From NCBI RefSeq assembly GCF_001700435.1, contig NZ_LYPC01000012.1:62001-126000 (forward strand): DNA of 64,000 nucleotides, read 5' to 3'. The notes beneath the pieces were generated by a model. The model did no database searches, was not told where the DNA came from, and saw only the letters and a list, made by a program, of their open reading frames with translations. The DNA is from Paenibacillus pectinilyticus. Lineage in GTDB: Bacteria > Bacillota > Bacilli > Paenibacillales > NBRC-103111. The translations under genes were made by a program, and so were the position numbers. Of the stretch, positions 44,383-54,155 are shown one piece after another; positions within the stretch are counted from its first letter, which is position 1; the number at the start of each line of letters is the position of its first letter.

Positions 44383-44571
44383 AATAAGGCAACTCAGGGA
44401 GCTTATTTGAATACAATCACTGAGTCGAGTATGCATAAGTGAGCGTGGTGTGCTTATTATCAGCAAATGGGCCGAGAAGTTCACTTTTTGTTGCAAATAA
44501 GCACTTGTGGTGGTTTTATCTGACTAAATACCTCGTCATGAGGGTTCATAAGACAGTTAGGCTTGCTTATT
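44383..44571. repeat. Phased palindrome array, family B, copy 3
   Basis: Units of AATAAGC-N11-GCTTATT type start at 44383, 44434, 44496 and 44547, exactly 51, 62 and 51 bp apart. The 62-bp interval holds GCAAATGGGCCGAGAAGT, related to the spacers of the other two B arrays. It lies between the BrkB stop and the terminator at 44647. Confidence 0.9.
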
Positions 44572-44646
44572 CATTGTCAGCTGGCTGATTACTTCCCCTG
44601 GCAGCACGCGAGGTGTCTGCTAGGCCAGTGAGTTGAGCGCACAAAA

Positions 44647-44680
44647 CAACAAGGGTATCTCCTGAGAGATACCCTTGTTG
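44647..44680. terminator. Bidirectional intrinsic terminator
   Basis: A perfect 15-bp stem (CAACAAGGGTATCTC and complement) with a CTGA loop between convergent BrkB and uvsE genes. Confidence 0.9.
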
Positions 44681-44698
44681 CCTGTTGAATCACTTGCT

Positions 44699-44739
44699 TA
44701 CCAACTCACCAGCTCACCAGCTCACTAGTTCACCAACTC
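44699..44739. repeat. Short 9-bp tandem repeat at the uvsE 3' end
   Basis: Imperfect copies of CACCAGCTC (four to five) overlap the last codons of uvsE. Confidence 0.6.
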
Positions 44740-45677
44740 AAAACCCCGCCATCCAATCGCTTCACACCGCGGATTTTACCCAACTGTTCAGCTAGACGGA
44801 ACAGGGCGAGATCCTTCACCTTCGCTTCAATCATGACGTCGACGCGCGGGAGATCAATCTCCTTGCAGCTTTTCAGAAAAGCGGTTAGCATCTCAGGCTC
44901 GATGTAGTCCGCGTGGGAGCGGAATTCCTTCTCGTTTTTGGGCGAAGAGACGTGAATCTTCATCGGCACGTCGCCCCATGTTTGCGCGATCTGGGGGAGC
45001 AGCTCGATGGGAGTAAGAGCAGAAGGATTGCACCAGTCGTGGTGCAAATCCAGCATGCACGGGCGCTGCAGTTTTTGGCTGACGGCGAGCGTTTCTTCGA
45101 GCGTATACGTTTTGTCATCGTTCTCGAACGTAAGCCGACGCATCGCATGCGCGGGCACCTTCGGTGCATTGTCGAAAAGCTTCTGCGTCGCGGCTTCTTT
45201 ATCGCCGTATACACCGCCAACATGGATGTTAATGATGGCGGACTCATCCAGCCCCATGCCATCCAAGATGGCAGCATGGTAGTTCAGATCGTCGATGGCG
45301 GCATCGACGACCTTATCGCTGCCGTTGAGCAGCGTGAACTGGTTCGGATGCATGCTGAGCCGAATATCGTGTGCCTTTGCGAAGTCACCGAGCTTGCGCA
45401 GCTCGTCCGCGTATTCCGCGGCAACATCAATCCGCACATCGGGATGTGTGGCCAATGGGATTAGCGCGGACGACAGTCGAAACAATCGAATGCCGTGAGC
45501 GGCATTGTAGTAGAGAATGCGCTGCGTGGCTTGGAGGTTTTTGCGGCCGATTTCAATGGCACGCTGCATCGCTTCCTCGCGAGGCCGCTCGGAGAATAGC
45601 TTATACGTGAACGTCGAGCTAGGGGTGTTATTGAAAATAGCCATAGCGGTAGATACGAATCCAAGTCGAATAATCAC
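44730..45677 (-). CDS. uvsE: UV damage endonuclease
   Basis: A 315-residue UvsE/UVDE protein with a TIM-barrel metal site. Markers are MIIRLGFVSTA at the N-terminus, IRLFRLSSALIPLATHP, LSMHPNQFTLLN, NIHVGGVYGDK, LTFENDDKTYTLEE, MLDLHHDWCNP and KIHVSSPK, which hold the metal-binding His, Glu and Asp residues. It nicks DNA 5' of UV photoproducts and abasic sites. In Firmicutes it supports spore or vegetative UV resistance. The GTG start has GGAGG 9 nt upstream. Confidence 0.94.
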   Translation of the reverse strand: MIIRLGFVSTAMAIFNNTPSSTFTYKLFSERPREEAMQRAIEIGRKNLQATQRILYYNAAHGIRLFRLSSALIPLATHPDVRIDVAAEYADELRKLGDFAKAHDIRLSMHPNQFTLLNGSDKVVDAAIDDLNYHAAILDGMGLDESAIINIHVGGVYGDKEAATQKLFDNAPKVPAHAMRRLTFENDDKTYTLEETLAVSQKLQRPCMLDLHHDWCNPSALTPIELLPQIAQTWGDVPMKIHVSSPKNEKEFRSHADYIEPEMLTAFLKSCKEIDLPRVDVMIEAKVKDLALFRLAEQLGKIRGVKRLDGGVLSW

Positions 45678-45736
45678 TCTGTGAGGCCTCCGTTGCTCGA
45701 TAGTGAAGTGTTACTCTAGTATACCCTGAAATGAGA

Positions 45737-45784
45737 AAGCCTCCCACTTTCCACCGGACAAAGGTGAAGGGGAGGCTTCTTTTA
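45737..45784. terminator. Probable terminator between pyk and uvsE
   Basis: AAGCCTCCC pairs with GGGAGGCTT around an inner CACTTTCC/GGTGAAG part. A T-rich end lies on the plus strand; the minus-strand tail is weaker. Confidence 0.6.
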
Positions 45785-45841
45785 GTAGCAAATGCGGTAG
45801 GGGCCGAATCTGATTTTTAAAATCCATAAACGCTCTCGCCG

Positions 45842-45864
45842 TTGAAGGGCAGCGTAGCCGTTTA
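45842..45864 (+). repeat. Short dispersed repeat F, copy 2
   Basis: TTGAAGGGCAGCGTAGCCGT, related to 19427-19448, immediately before array C copy 2. Confidence 0.45.
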
Positions 45865-45868
45865 CTTT

Positions 45869-46059
45869 GTTTAACTGTAAAAAGTACATCTAATTTCTCG
45901 ACTTTGCGTCAAAAGCAACCGATGGATGGAAAAACTACATCTATTTCGCTGATTATCGCCGAATTTCTCGCGATGACGCAGAAATAACTGTAGTTTTTCC
46001 AGTTAGATCGTTGTAAACGCCATTACAGCCGGAATTAGTTGGAGGTTTTCCATCTATGC
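45869..46059. repeat. Phased palindrome array, family C, copy 2
   Basis: Units are centred near 45882, 45933, 45995 and 46046 (51, 62, 51). The first two read GGAAAAACTACATCTA-like and the last two read as the reverse complement (TGTAGTTTTTCCA), giving two-fold symmetry. The array sits 10 bp past the pyk stop, before the terminator. Confidence 0.85.
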
Positions 46060-46068
46060 GAGCGAACC

Positions 46069-47481
46069 CTAAACCCGCTCAACCTTAAGCAAGTTCGTCG
46101 TACCGGACTTCCCAACGGGAATACCAGCGGAGACGACAGTGAGGTCGCCTTTTTTCACATAACCAAGCGTCTCCGCTTGGTTGATCGCAGAGCGAATCAT
46201 CGCGTCTGTCGATTCGCAGAACTCACCAAGAACAGGGATGACGCCTTGTACCATGCTCAATTGGCTGATCGCGTGCTGGCTTGCTGTCACAGCGATGATC
46301 GGTGCTTCTGGGCGGTATTTCGCAATCATCCGCGCCGTGAAGCCTGTCTCTGTCGGTGTAAGAATCGCCGCAGCATGCAGCTTGTTCGCGGAGGATACAA
46401 CCGCTTGGCACAACACTTCGGTGATTTCGTTGTTGGATTGCAGCTGAGCATCCACCAAGGAGCTGCGCACCATCGTTTGCTCAACGCGCTCAGCGATGGT
46501 GGCCATCATGGTCACGGACTCGATTGGGTATTTCCCAGCAGCCGTCTCGCCGGAAAGCATGACAACGTCACTGCCATCAAGGACGGCATTCGCCACGTCA
46601 CTCACTTCAGCGCGAGTCGGACGCGGGTTGCGCTGCATGGAATCCAGCATTTGCGTAGCTGTAATAACCGGTTTACCAGCTAGGTTACAAGCGCGGATCA
46701 TATCTTTTTGAGCAATCGGAACTTCCTCCGTTGGAATTTCCACACCAAGGTCGCCACGGGCAACCATGATGCCATCGGAAGCTTCCAAGATACCAGCGAA
46801 GTTCGTCATGCCTTCTTCGTTCTCAATTTTGGAGATAATCGGCGTTAAGCCAGCGCCGTGCTGCTCAAGCAAAGCACGAACCTCACGAACATCGTTGCCG
46901 TTACGAACGAAAGACATCGCTACGATTGAAATGTTTTCTTCGACGCCGAATTTGATGTGCATCACGTCGCGCTCTGTCACACCTGGAAGGGAAGTGCGTA
47001 CGCCCGGCAAGTTCACGCCTTTACGCTGTTTCAACTGAGCTGGGTTCAGGACGCTGCAAGTCACTTCTGTACCGTCAATCATTTCAACACGCAGCTCGAT
47101 GGAGCCGTCGTCGATCAAAACAAGATTGCCTGGCTTCACATCTTGCGGCAAGCCTGGGTAGTTCACAGATACGCGGCTGGAGTCACCGATAATTTGTTCT
47201 GTCGTCAAAATGATGCGATCGCCAGTTTGCAGATCATAGGAAGCATCTTTCAATTGACCGATGCGGATTTCTGGACCTTTGATATCCATCAGAATCGGGA
47301 TAATAACACCCATTTCTTGCGCGGCTTGACGCACACGCTGAATACGACCGCGGTGCTCGTCTAGATCGCCGTGAGCCATATTTAAACGCGCGACGCTCAT
47401 GCCGGCACGGATTAATTCTTTCAGAGTAGGGACGGAATCACACGCGGGACCCATTGTACAAATGATTTTCGTTTTACGCAT
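46069..47481 (-). CDS. pyk: Pyruvate kinase
   Basis: A 470-residue pyruvate kinase, beginning KTKIICTMGPACDSV. The active-site segment ISKIENEEGMTNF, MVARGDLGVEIPTEEV and the signature around AGKPVITATQMLDSM are intact. It makes ATP and pyruvate from ADP and phosphoenolpyruvate. The Bacillus and Geobacillus enzymes carry an extra C-terminal PEP-utiliser-like domain of about 110 residues that is absent here. It is transcribed alone; pfkA is not adjacent. Confidence 0.95.
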   Translation of the reverse strand: MRKTKIICTMGPACDSVPTLKELIRAGMSVARLNMAHGDLDEHRGRIQRVRQAAQEMGVIIPILMDIKGPEIRIGQLKDASYDLQTGDRIILTTEQIIGDSSRVSVNYPGLPQDVKPGNLVLIDDGSIELRVEMIDGTEVTCSVLNPAQLKQRKGVNLPGVRTSLPGVTERDVMHIKFGVEENISIVAMSFVRNGNDVREVRALLEQHGAGLTPIISKIENEEGMTNFAGILEASDGIMVARGDLGVEIPTEEVPIAQKDMIRACNLAGKPVITATQMLDSMQRNPRPTRAEVSDVANAVLDGSDVVMLSGETAAGKYPIESVTMMATIAERVEQTMVRSSLVDAQLQSNNEITEVLCQAVVSSANKLHAAAILTPTETGFTARMIAKYRPEAPIIAVTASQHAISQLSMVQGVIPVLGEFCESTDAMIRSAINQAETLGYVKKGDLTVVSAGIPVGKSGTTNLLKVERV

Positions 47482-47607
47482 GGTGGAGGACTTCCTTTCG
47501 AATGTAAAAGAGTAGTTGGCTTCATTATATGCCTAATCCGTGCGGGTTTCTATGAACTATAGTATGATATATGTAATATAGTACAATGAAAGCGTGGTGA
47601 GGATCGA

Positions 47608-48390
47608 ATGAAGCTAACAAGCTTTCACTATGACAAAAGCAGCTCGTGGAACGAGGAACAACCTCATACCAATCCGGATTGGACGCTGATTTTCGTGATA
47701 TATGGACGTTGTGTGTACTGGATTCACGAGAAAAAACAAGTGCTTGAGAAGGGACAATGGCTGCTCATTCCGAGCGATACCCCGATGTATGGCAGAAGTG
47801 TGCCAACGAAGATTCATGAGAAATTCGTCATACATTTCGCTGCAGATGAAGCCGAGCATGTATTTCCGTTGCTCCAACAATCGTCCCACACCTGCCGGCA
47901 GACCGGGAAGTTCGACATCATCGCAGACCGGCTGCGCCTGATTCACCGCGGATGGCAAGACAAACAGCCCTATTACCAGGCGCTGTGTGAAGCGCACTTG
48001 CAAGAGCTGTTTGTGTATCTCCAACGGGAGTGGGATCAGGCTGCCACAACATCGGCAACCTCACTTCTCGTAGAGCAGATGAAGGTCTACATTCAGAATC
48101 ATTATCGTGAACACGTGACGAAGGACGAACTTGGCGCTTGCATCAGTCGATCTCCGAACTATGCGGCCTCTCTTTTTCGCCAAGTCACGGGCCAAACGAT
48201 CAGTGAATTCGTTCACGTCACGAGGATCAAAACAGCCGTCTACATGCTGCGTCATTCCGCCCTGACGGTAACCGAAATAGCCGAGTTCATCGGCTATAAC
48301 GATCCTTCTTATTTTTACCGTGTATTCCGGCGTCTAACAGGTTTAGTTCCGACTGAGCTTGTATCTGATCGCGAAACCATTCGCAAATAA
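47608..48390 (+). CDS. AraC-family transcriptional regulator
   Basis: A 260-residue regulator. The N-terminal cupin-type domain (1-150) is followed by two helix-turn-helix motifs at about 160-258 (YREHVTKDELGACISRSPNYAASLFRQVTG and VTEIAEFIGYNDPSYFYRVFRRLTG, positions given by eye). GTGAGG precedes the ATG. It is intact, unlike the AraC-type fragment at 35020. It ends exactly where the convergent DUF3105 gene ends. Its effector and targets are unknown. Confidence 0.9.
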   Translation: MKLTSFHYDKSSSWNEEQPHTNPDWTLIFVIYGRCVYWIHEKKQVLEKGQWLLIPSDTPMYGRSVPTKIHEKFVIHFAADEAEHVFPLLQQSSHTCRQTGKFDIIADRLRLIHRGWQDKQPYYQALCEAHLQELFVYLQREWDQAATTSATSLLVEQMKVYIQNHYREHVTKDELGACISRSPNYAASLFRQVTGQTISEFVHVTRIKTAVYMLRHSALTVTEIAEFIGYNDPSYFYRVFRRLTGLVPTELVSDRETIRK

Positions 48391-49086
48391 CTACATTGTA
48401 CCGCCGCCGAGTCGTACATTGGCTGGAATTTGCTCAGGGCCTTTATTAATGTATTGGTAAATAAACGTACCCACGCTGGCTTGATCAAATTTGTCGAGCT
48501 GCATCGTTTTCGTCCAAGCCGTAACCACAACTTCTTTATCGGCTGGCACATCGACATTCGGAACCGCAAGAACGCCTGCGCCTGCTGTCGTGAAATGAGT
48601 CAAATATTCGATTTGATCAAGCAGCTCTTTCGGTGCATCTGGATGGTAATGGATGATGATATCGCCGTGCTCTAGATTGTGAACGAGCTTCTCGTAGCCA
48701 GGTCTCTCCTTATAGAAACCAAACTTCAAATCGTGAGGGCTATGCGTGCCTGAAGTAGGGATCTTCATTTCGTACATCAGAGCGCCGTCTTTATGATCCC
48801 GCCCGTAATCCTTATCCGTTGTAACTTGAATAGGCGCATTGAAATTCAGCTTATCTAGGCTGTACTTGCCAGCGGATTTCTGAATCAGTGATGTGCCCAT
48901 GCTGCCGATCGCGATAATAAGCAGGGCATGTGAAATCAAGAGCCATGTTTTGTGTTTCTTTTTGAGCGCTTGTTTTTCGGCTTTCTTCAAGCGAGAGTTG
49001 TTATCCTTGTTGATTCTTGCTGCAAGCACGTAGCCAATAATAGCTAGAATAAGTACGGCTAGTCCGATATAAAGCAATATGGTCAT
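48391..49086 (-). CDS. DUF3105-like membrane-anchored protein
   Basis: A 231-residue protein. The ATG at 49086 is preferred since AAGGGGAC lies 7 nt upstream; an ATG at 49122 has no RBS. Two N-terminal membrane helices (about 3-22 and 45-64) are followed by a soluble domain with YEMKIPTSGTHSPHD and VHNLEHGDIIIHYHP, the histidine-rich signature of DUF3105. Histidine clusters suggest metal binding. Function is unknown. Its stop abuts the AraC stop with no gap. Confidence 0.8.
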   Translation of the reverse strand: MTILLYIGLAVLILAIIGYVLAARINKDNNSRLKKAEKQALKKKHKTWLLISHALLIIAIGSMGTSLIQKSAGKYSLDKLNFNAPIQVTTDKDYGRDHKDGALMYEMKIPTSGTHSPHDLKFGFYKERPGYEKLVHNLEHGDIIIHYHPDAPKELLDQIEYLTHFTTAGAGVLAVPNVDVPADKEVVVTAWTKTMQLDKFDQASVGTFIYQYINKGPEQIPANVRLGGGTM

Positions 49087-49354
49087 ATAATCAGTCCCCT
49101 TCTGCATCGTTGAATGATCCATGATGGATCAACTCTTTTATTGAAAAGATGATGACACTACAAATTGTAGTTTTTCTTCTGGGTAGAAGTCAACTTCTAT
49201 CCTAATCCTGTTTTTGGCATTCGCATGCAACGGCTCCGCGGTCCTCGAGGAACAAAGTTTTTTAATGATTTTAAATAGAGGGGATAGTCATCTCCTTGTT
49301 GAATAGTGTAAAAAAATGTCTAATCTTGCAGAGCAGAAAGTGGGAGAGTTAACG

Positions 49355-50800
49355 ATGTCGGATCAATTGTTAGAATTAAATCGGCGAAATAGCCTGATGG
49401 TTAAGCTGTTATGGGCATGTCTTGCGCTTGGCGTTGCGGCGGCGTATACATCCGTTCCCATGATGGTGACCATTATTTCGGTTGGCGTCCCCATAGCTAT
49501 TGTATGTACGTTCTTAACCTGGAAGAAAATTTGGATTCCTTATACAAAGTTTATCATTGCGGTCGGCCTCAACGCTATCTCCTATTTTTTCATGGCAAAA
49601 AGCAGTTCGTTATTCGGTCTCTTTATTCTATACCTTTGTTTAGCTCTGATGTCTCTTTATATGGATTATAAACCGCTCGTGTTGAACGGGGTACTCGGGC
49701 TGATTAATATGAACTATTACATAACGACATTGACGCCTCATGTGGATCCAATCGGGGTTAATGCTTTTTACATACTGACCATCATCACATTGATTGGGCA
49801 AGGTCAAATCGGTACAAGAATGCTAGTGAACGTTGCTAAAAGTGCCAAAGAATCCGAGCTATCTCGGACGAAGACAGACGAAGTTTTGGCGGGCGTTCGT
49901 ACGACTACCGAGGTTCTTGGAACATCGAGTGGAGCTTTGCAAGAGAACGCGACAGTAACGGGAAGAATTACGGAAGAAGTGGTTTCTGCTTTTCAAGAAA
50001 TTACGATCGGGATTGAATCTCAAGCTTCAAGTATCACTGACATTACATCGGCCATTCAAGATGTGAATGAAACGGTTGAACAGACGACAGCAGCATCCAA
50101 TTTAATGAGCAGCAGATCTCGTGACACAGCGAGAATGACGAATGAAGGCAAGACCCAGATGGAAGATTTGTCGCTCAAAATCAATGATATTACCGTCATC
50201 GTAACCGAGACCTCTGACATTATGAATGAAGTGAACGAAGAGAACGTGAAGATCGGAAACATCGTATCCACGATTGCTGATATTGCGAACCAAACGAACC
50301 TGCTGTCATTGAATGCATCCATTGAAGCTGCTCGGGCAGGCGAGCATGGCAAAGGCTTCTCCGTTGTAGCCAACGAGATTCGAAAACTGGCGCAGAATGC
50401 GCATATTGCGTCAACGGATATCTCGGAAATTCTCGGTTCGATTCAGGCAAAGGTGGTCACAGCCGTAGAGAAGGTTGCTATTGGGATCACAGCCGTGGAA
50501 TCAGGCAAGAAATCGACGGATAGCGTGAATGAGCTATTCGAAATTATTAATAAGAATACAGCCGAAGTGATGGAGCAAGCCGGGCACCTGCAGCGCATGA
50601 ATCAGCAATTGCAGGTCTCATCGCAACGCGTAGCGGAAGAGATGACATCTGTTGCAGCGATCACCGAGGAATCCGCGGCTTCCGTTCAAGAAGTGCTGGC
50701 TAGTGCAGAGGTGCAGCAGCATCGTGTGCAAGATATCGTGTCCAGCATCCGCCAATTGAACGGCTTAACGAAGGATTTGAAACAACTGATTGATAAATAA
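49355..50800 (+). CDS. Methyl-accepting chemotaxis protein, membrane-embedded sensor
   Basis: A 481-residue receptor; the ATG at 49355 has GGGAGAG 6 nt upstream, while an ATG at 49316 lacks an RBS. Six membrane helices fill the first 165 residues, with no large extracellular domain and no HAMP. The cytoplasmic signalling hairpin follows, with [20 protein letters not shown] at the tip. Such receptors may sense membrane state, redox or small molecules. It is unrelated in sensor type to the receptor at 27135. No SigD-like promoter was found. Confidence 0.9.
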   Translation: MSDQLLELNRRNSLMVKLLWACLALGVAAAYTSVPMMVTIISVGVPIAIVCTFLTWKKIWIPYTKFIIAVGLNAISYFFMAKSSSLFGLFILYLCLALMSLYMDYKPLVLNGVLGLINMNYYITTLTPHVDPIGVNAFYILTIITLIGQGQIGTRMLVNVAKSAKESELSRTKTDEVLAGVRTTTEVLGTSSGALQENATVTGRITEEVVSAFQEITIGIESQASSITDITSAIQDVNETVEQTTAASNLMSSRSRDTARMTNEGKTQMEDLSLKINDITVIVTETSDIMNEVNEENVKIGNIVSTIADIANQTNLLSLNASIEAARAGEHGKGFSVVANEIRKLAQNAHIASTDISEILGSIQAKVVTAVEKVAIGITAVESGKKSTDSVNELFEIINKNTAEVMEQAGHLQRMNQQLQVSSQRVAEEMTSVAAITEESAASVQEVLASAEVQQHRVQDIVSSIRQLNGLTKDLKQLIDK

Positions 50801-50867
50801 ACCATGTGGCAAAAAAAGGATTGCCAAATAGCTGGTAATCCGCTACAGTTAAGCCAAATGAATAGCA

Positions 50868-50956
50868 ACACGGGTGCTTGATGAAGTCAGGCTGAGATAG
50901 TGGCCCTAATGCCACTGACCGTTAATCTGATCTGGATAATGCCAGCGTAGAGACCT
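50868..50956 (+). ncRNA. TPP riboswitch (THI box)
   Basis: The conserved words of the thiamine pyrophosphate aptamer are present in order: GGGTGCTTG, GGCTGAGATAG, CTGATCTGGATAATGCCAGC and GTAGAGA. The following hairpin at 50984 is a terminator, so binding of TPP would stop transcription before ykoE. Confidence 0.93.
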
Positions 50957-50983
50957 TTAGTGCTTTTTTTTGCACGAATGTTC

Positions 50984-51015
50984 AAGCCTGCCGTTAATCC
51001 GGCGGGCTTTTTTTG
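50984..51015 (+). terminator. Riboswitch-controlled terminator
   Basis: AAGCCTGCCG-TTAAT-CCGGCGGGCTT followed by eight T, 28 nt after the aptamer. Confidence 0.9.
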
Positions 51016-51107
51016 TCCTGAAGGGACGAAGGAGCGATAATCCAAGGTTGGCGTGTTCGCCTATCTCATTGACAAATAGGGATCCAAGAAAAGGAGTCGA
51101 TTTGAAA

Positions 51108-51704
51108 ATGGTGCAGCAAACAGCAAGTAAGAAAGGTTTGAAATTGACCGATATTTTGATCACCATCGTGATCGCCGCAGTGTTCGGAGTGATTTACCGG
51201 ATTTGGGGGCCCATCTATGATCTGTTGAAGCCCTTCGGGTTGCATGCAGAGCAATTAAGCTATGGCATGTGGTTTATGGCGGCAACGTTCGCGTTTCTGG
51301 TTATTCGGAAGCCATGGGTGGCCCTGCTTGCGGAAGTCGCGGCCGCGACGATTGAGGCGCTGTATGGCGGTTCATGGGGCGCGTCGACACTTGTTTATGG
51401 CGTTCTTCAAGGTTTGGGTGCGGAGCTGATTTTTGCCCTCTTCCTCTATCGCAAAACGAATGTGGGGGTAACGATGCTTGCAGCGTTAGCGTCAGCTATT
51501 TTGTCACTGTTCGTGGATATCTACTACGGGTACATCGATCAGCTTAGCTTCTGGAACTACACATTATTCATTGCCATGCGGCTGCTAGGCAGCGCGGTGA
51601 TCGCCGGCGTATTCGCTTATTACTTAACAAGTGCGCTGGCTCGTACCGGTGTGCTGAATCTGATTCGCCCGGTTTCCAAAAAAGATTACGACATACTGGG
51701 GTAA
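51108..51704 (+). CDS. ykoE: YkoE, thiamine/HMP ECF transporter S-component
   Basis: About 198 residues with six membrane helices. The start is ATG 51108 or TTG 51102; AAAAGGAG is 11 or 5 nt upstream. Sequence features such as IYRIWGPIYDLLKP and YGGSWGASTLVYGVLQGLGAELIF fit the YkoE group of ECF substrate-binding subunits. The TPP riboswitch upstream and the downstream YkoD and YkoC fit the thiamine or hydroxymethylpyrimidine uptake system of B. subtilis ykoFEDC. The soluble binding protein YkoF is not in this cluster. Confidence 0.92.
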   Translation: MVQQTASKKGLKLTDILITIVIAAVFGVIYRIWGPIYDLLKPFGLHAEQLSYGMWFMAATFAFLVIRKPWVALLAEVAAATIEALYGGSWGASTLVYGVLQGLGAELIFALFLYRKTNVGVTMLAALASAILSLFVDIYYGYIDQLSFWNYTLFIAMRLLGSAVIAGVFAYYLTSALARTGVLNLIRPVSKKDYDILG

Positions 51705-51708
51705 CGCG

Positions 51709-53292
51709 ATGAGCCAAGGCATGAGCGTAACGAATCTACGGTTAAAATATCCCGGCGATGACGCCCCCCTGATCTTTCAGGGGGTTTCCTTATCCATCGA
51801 GCCGGGGGAGAAAGTACTGCTCCTGGGACCCAGCGGATGCGGTAAGTCAACCCTGCTTCAGGTGCTGAGCGGGATCGTTCCCGACATGATCGAGCTGCCG
51901 CTCAAGGCGGATGACATTCGCAGACCGAGTCGCTGGGGCTACGTATTTCAGGACCCCGACACGCAGTTCTGCATGCCCTATATCGACGAAGAAATTGCTT
52001 TTGTATTGGAAAATCAAGAAGTGCCGCGGGCAGAAATGCCTGCCCGTATTCGGTATTATTTGGACCTCGTCGGGCTGCAGCTGCCGGATCCGCATACACT
52101 GATAAGTACACTGTCGCAGGGCATGAAGCAACGATTAGCGATTGCCAGCGTGCTGGCGCTGGAGCCGGAAGTGCTCTTTCTTGACGAGCCGACGGCGCTG
52201 TTAGATGAAGAAGGCACGAAGCAGGTGTGGGACACCATTCGGAGGATCAGCGGGGATAAAACGCTCGTCATCGTGGAGCATAAAATTAGCGGGATGCTGG
52301 ATCTGCTTGATCGGCTAATACTTCTGACGCCTGAGGGAAGGGTATTGGCGGATGGCCCTCCGCTAACGATGTTTGAAGCGCATAAGGCGCAGATGCGGGA
52401 GTATGGCATTTGGTATCCGGGAGTGTGGACGGATTATGCGGAGGAGCGCGAGCTTAAGGGCTTGGCGGGCGAAGAGAAGGTGGGCGTGAATCCCCGGGAG
52501 AACGGCGAGAAAGGGCGCGCGGGCGAGCAGGAGCTTCTCTGTGAGCCCATCATGACCTTTCGCGATTTCAATGGGCTCCGAGGCGGGCAGATCAAGACCT
52601 CTGTGGATAACTTTAGCGTGTATCCCGGTGACTGGATTACCGTTGTTGGCGCCAACGGTGCAGGCAAAAGCTCGCTGCTCCTCGCGATCATGCAGCTCAT
52701 TCCGACCCGCGGAAGCTGTGTGATCGCGGGCGCCAAGGGCAATAAAGTCGAGCAGCTTGCGGAGCAAGTCGGCTTCGTGTTCCAGAACCCGGAGTTCCAG
52801 TTCGTGACGAACTCCGTAGAAGATGAGCTGACCTATGGCCTGCCAGAGGGTCAGCCCAAGCAAGGGCAGTGGGCAGCGGCCGAGCGGCTGCTCCGAGAGT
52901 ACGACCTGCTCGCGCTGCGAGAGCGGCACCCGTTCCAGCTCTCGATGGGCCAGAAGCGCAGGCTCAGTGTGGCGACCGCGATGGTTCGCGAGCCACAGAT
53001 CCTGCTGCTGGATGAGCCCACCTTCGGGCTCGATGCGCGAGGCACGATGCGCATGCTGGAGCAGCTGGAGCGGCTGCGCGCCAGCGGGAACGTGATCGTG
53101 ATGGTCACCCACGATCACGAGATTGTCCAGCGCTGGGCAACGCGCGTCTGGACGGTTGATGGGGGGCGCGTGGCGGAAGCCGCGCCCGCAGGGAAGCTGG
53201 GCGCCGACGGGGCCCAGCCTGCTGAGGCGGCTCCCGCAGGGAGCGCCTTGCTCTACACTGCCACCGGAGGTGAGCCGCTGCCATGCAAATAA
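51709..53292 (+). CDS. ykoD: YkoD, duplicated ATPase subunit of the thiamine ECF transporter
   Basis: A 527-residue protein with two ABC ATPase domains in one chain. Domain 1 has Walker A GPSGCGKST near 44 and signature LSQGMKQRL, DEPTALLD. Domain 2 has GANGAGKSS near 318, LSMGQKRRL and DEPTFGLD. A linker of 60-70 charged residues joins them. It starts 4 bp after ykoE and overlaps ykoC by 10 bp, so expression is coupled. It powers uptake of thiamine precursors. The second half and tail are more GC-rich than the first, ending in an Ala/Gly/Pro-rich stretch. Confidence 0.93.
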   Translation: MSQGMSVTNLRLKYPGDDAPLIFQGVSLSIEPGEKVLLLGPSGCGKSTLLQVLSGIVPDMIELPLKADDIRRPSRWGYVFQDPDTQFCMPYIDEEIAFVLENQEVPRAEMPARIRYYLDLVGLQLPDPHTLISTLSQGMKQRLAIASVLALEPEVLFLDEPTALLDEEGTKQVWDTIRRISGDKTLVIVEHKISGMLDLLDRLILLTPEGRVLADGPPLTMFEAHKAQMREYGIWYPGVWTDYAEERELKGLAGEEKVGVNPRENGEKGRAGEQELLCEPIMTFRDFNGLRGGQIKTSVDNFSVYPGDWITVVGANGAGKSSLLLAIMQLIPTRGSCVIAGAKGNKVEQLAEQVGFVFQNPEFQFVTNSVEDELTYGLPEGQPKQGQWAAAERLLREYDLLALRERHPFQLSMGQKRRLSVATAMVREPQILLLDEPTFGLDARGTMRMLEQLERLRASGNVIVMVTHDHEIVQRWATRVWTVDGGRVAEAAPAGKLGADGAQPAEAAPAGSALLYTATGGEPLPCK

Positions 53293-54083
53293 CGTTCAGC
53301 TTTCGAGAAACATGGCTGCATCGTGTCAATCCAGGCGTGAAGCTAATCGTCGCGCTGCTGCTATTCATCGTTGTCGTCTTCACACATAACCTGAATACGA
53401 TGCTGTTTCTAACGCTTGGGGCGCTGCTGCCGCTAGCCTTGTTATCTGGTCATCCGACGAAAAGGCTGCTGCTGTATGCTTCGCCTTTCCTGCTCATTTT
53501 TGTCTCATCTTCGTTAGGGATGATGATGTTCGGCCAGGGGGATATCCAATGGTTTCACTGGGGTATCATTCGAATTACCGAGGAGAGCTTCTATCGCGGG
53601 ATTCATTTGGGGCTGCGCGGGATGCAGGTTGCGGCTGTAGGCCTTCTGTTTAGCTTAACCACGCGGCCTGTGGCTTTATTTTACGCGATGATGCAGCAAT
53701 GGAAGGTTGCGCCGAAGTACGCATACAGCTTCCTTGCTGCGTTACGCATGCTGCCAGTGATCGTGGAGGAGTTTCAGACGCTGCGCTACGCGATTAAGGT
53801 TAGAGGAGGCAAGCGCAAGCGAGGGAATCTGCTCACCTCAGGGTATACCACGATGCGGATGATCGCGATTCCGCTGCTGGCACAGAGCATTCGCCGTGCG
53901 CATCGAACGGCCGTGGCGATGGAAGCGAAGCGTTTTTCAATGAGTCGCAGACGCACCTATTTCTATGCAGCCTCTTACTCCAAGCTAGATGTGTTTTACA
54001 GTCTCTACTGGATCGTGCTGATCGTTGCTGCCCATTGGTTGGCCGTCACTTGGCCGATTTGGCAGGCGGTGGATGTTCGTTAG
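53283..54083 (+). CDS. ykoC: YkoC, ECF transporter transmembrane (T) subunit
   Basis: A 266-residue EcfT-type protein with an N-terminal amphipathic segment, five or so membrane helices and the cytoplasmic coupling motif AIKVRGGKRKRGN followed by RRAHRTAVAMEAKRFS. The two A-R-G/A-R-F-like motifs transmit ATPase movement to the S-component. Its start lies within the ykoD end (10 bp overlap). A terminator follows at 54110. Confidence 0.92.
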   Translation: MQITFSFRETWLHRVNPGVKLIVALLLFIVVVFTHNLNTMLFLTLGALLPLALLSGHPTKRLLLYASPFLLIFVSSSLGMMMFGQGDIQWFHWGIIRITEESFYRGIHLGLRGMQVAAVGLLFSLTTRPVALFYAMMQQWKVAPKYAYSFLAALRMLPVIVEEFQTLRYAIKVRGGKRKRGNLLTSGYTTMRMIAIPLLAQSIRRAHRTAVAMEAKRFSMSRRRTYFYAASYSKLDVFYSLYWIVLIVAAHWLAVTWPIWQAVDVR

Positions 54084-54109
54084 GCCTTAGATGAGAGTGT
54101 GCCAACGCC

Positions 54110-54150
54110 AAAAGAGCAACCCAATCCCAAGTGGGAACGGATTGCTCTTT
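54110..54150. terminator. Bidirectional terminator after ykoC
   Basis: AAAGAGCAA pairs with TTGCTCTTT around an imperfect inner stem, between convergent genes. Confidence 0.75.
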
Positions 54151-54155
54151 GTACG

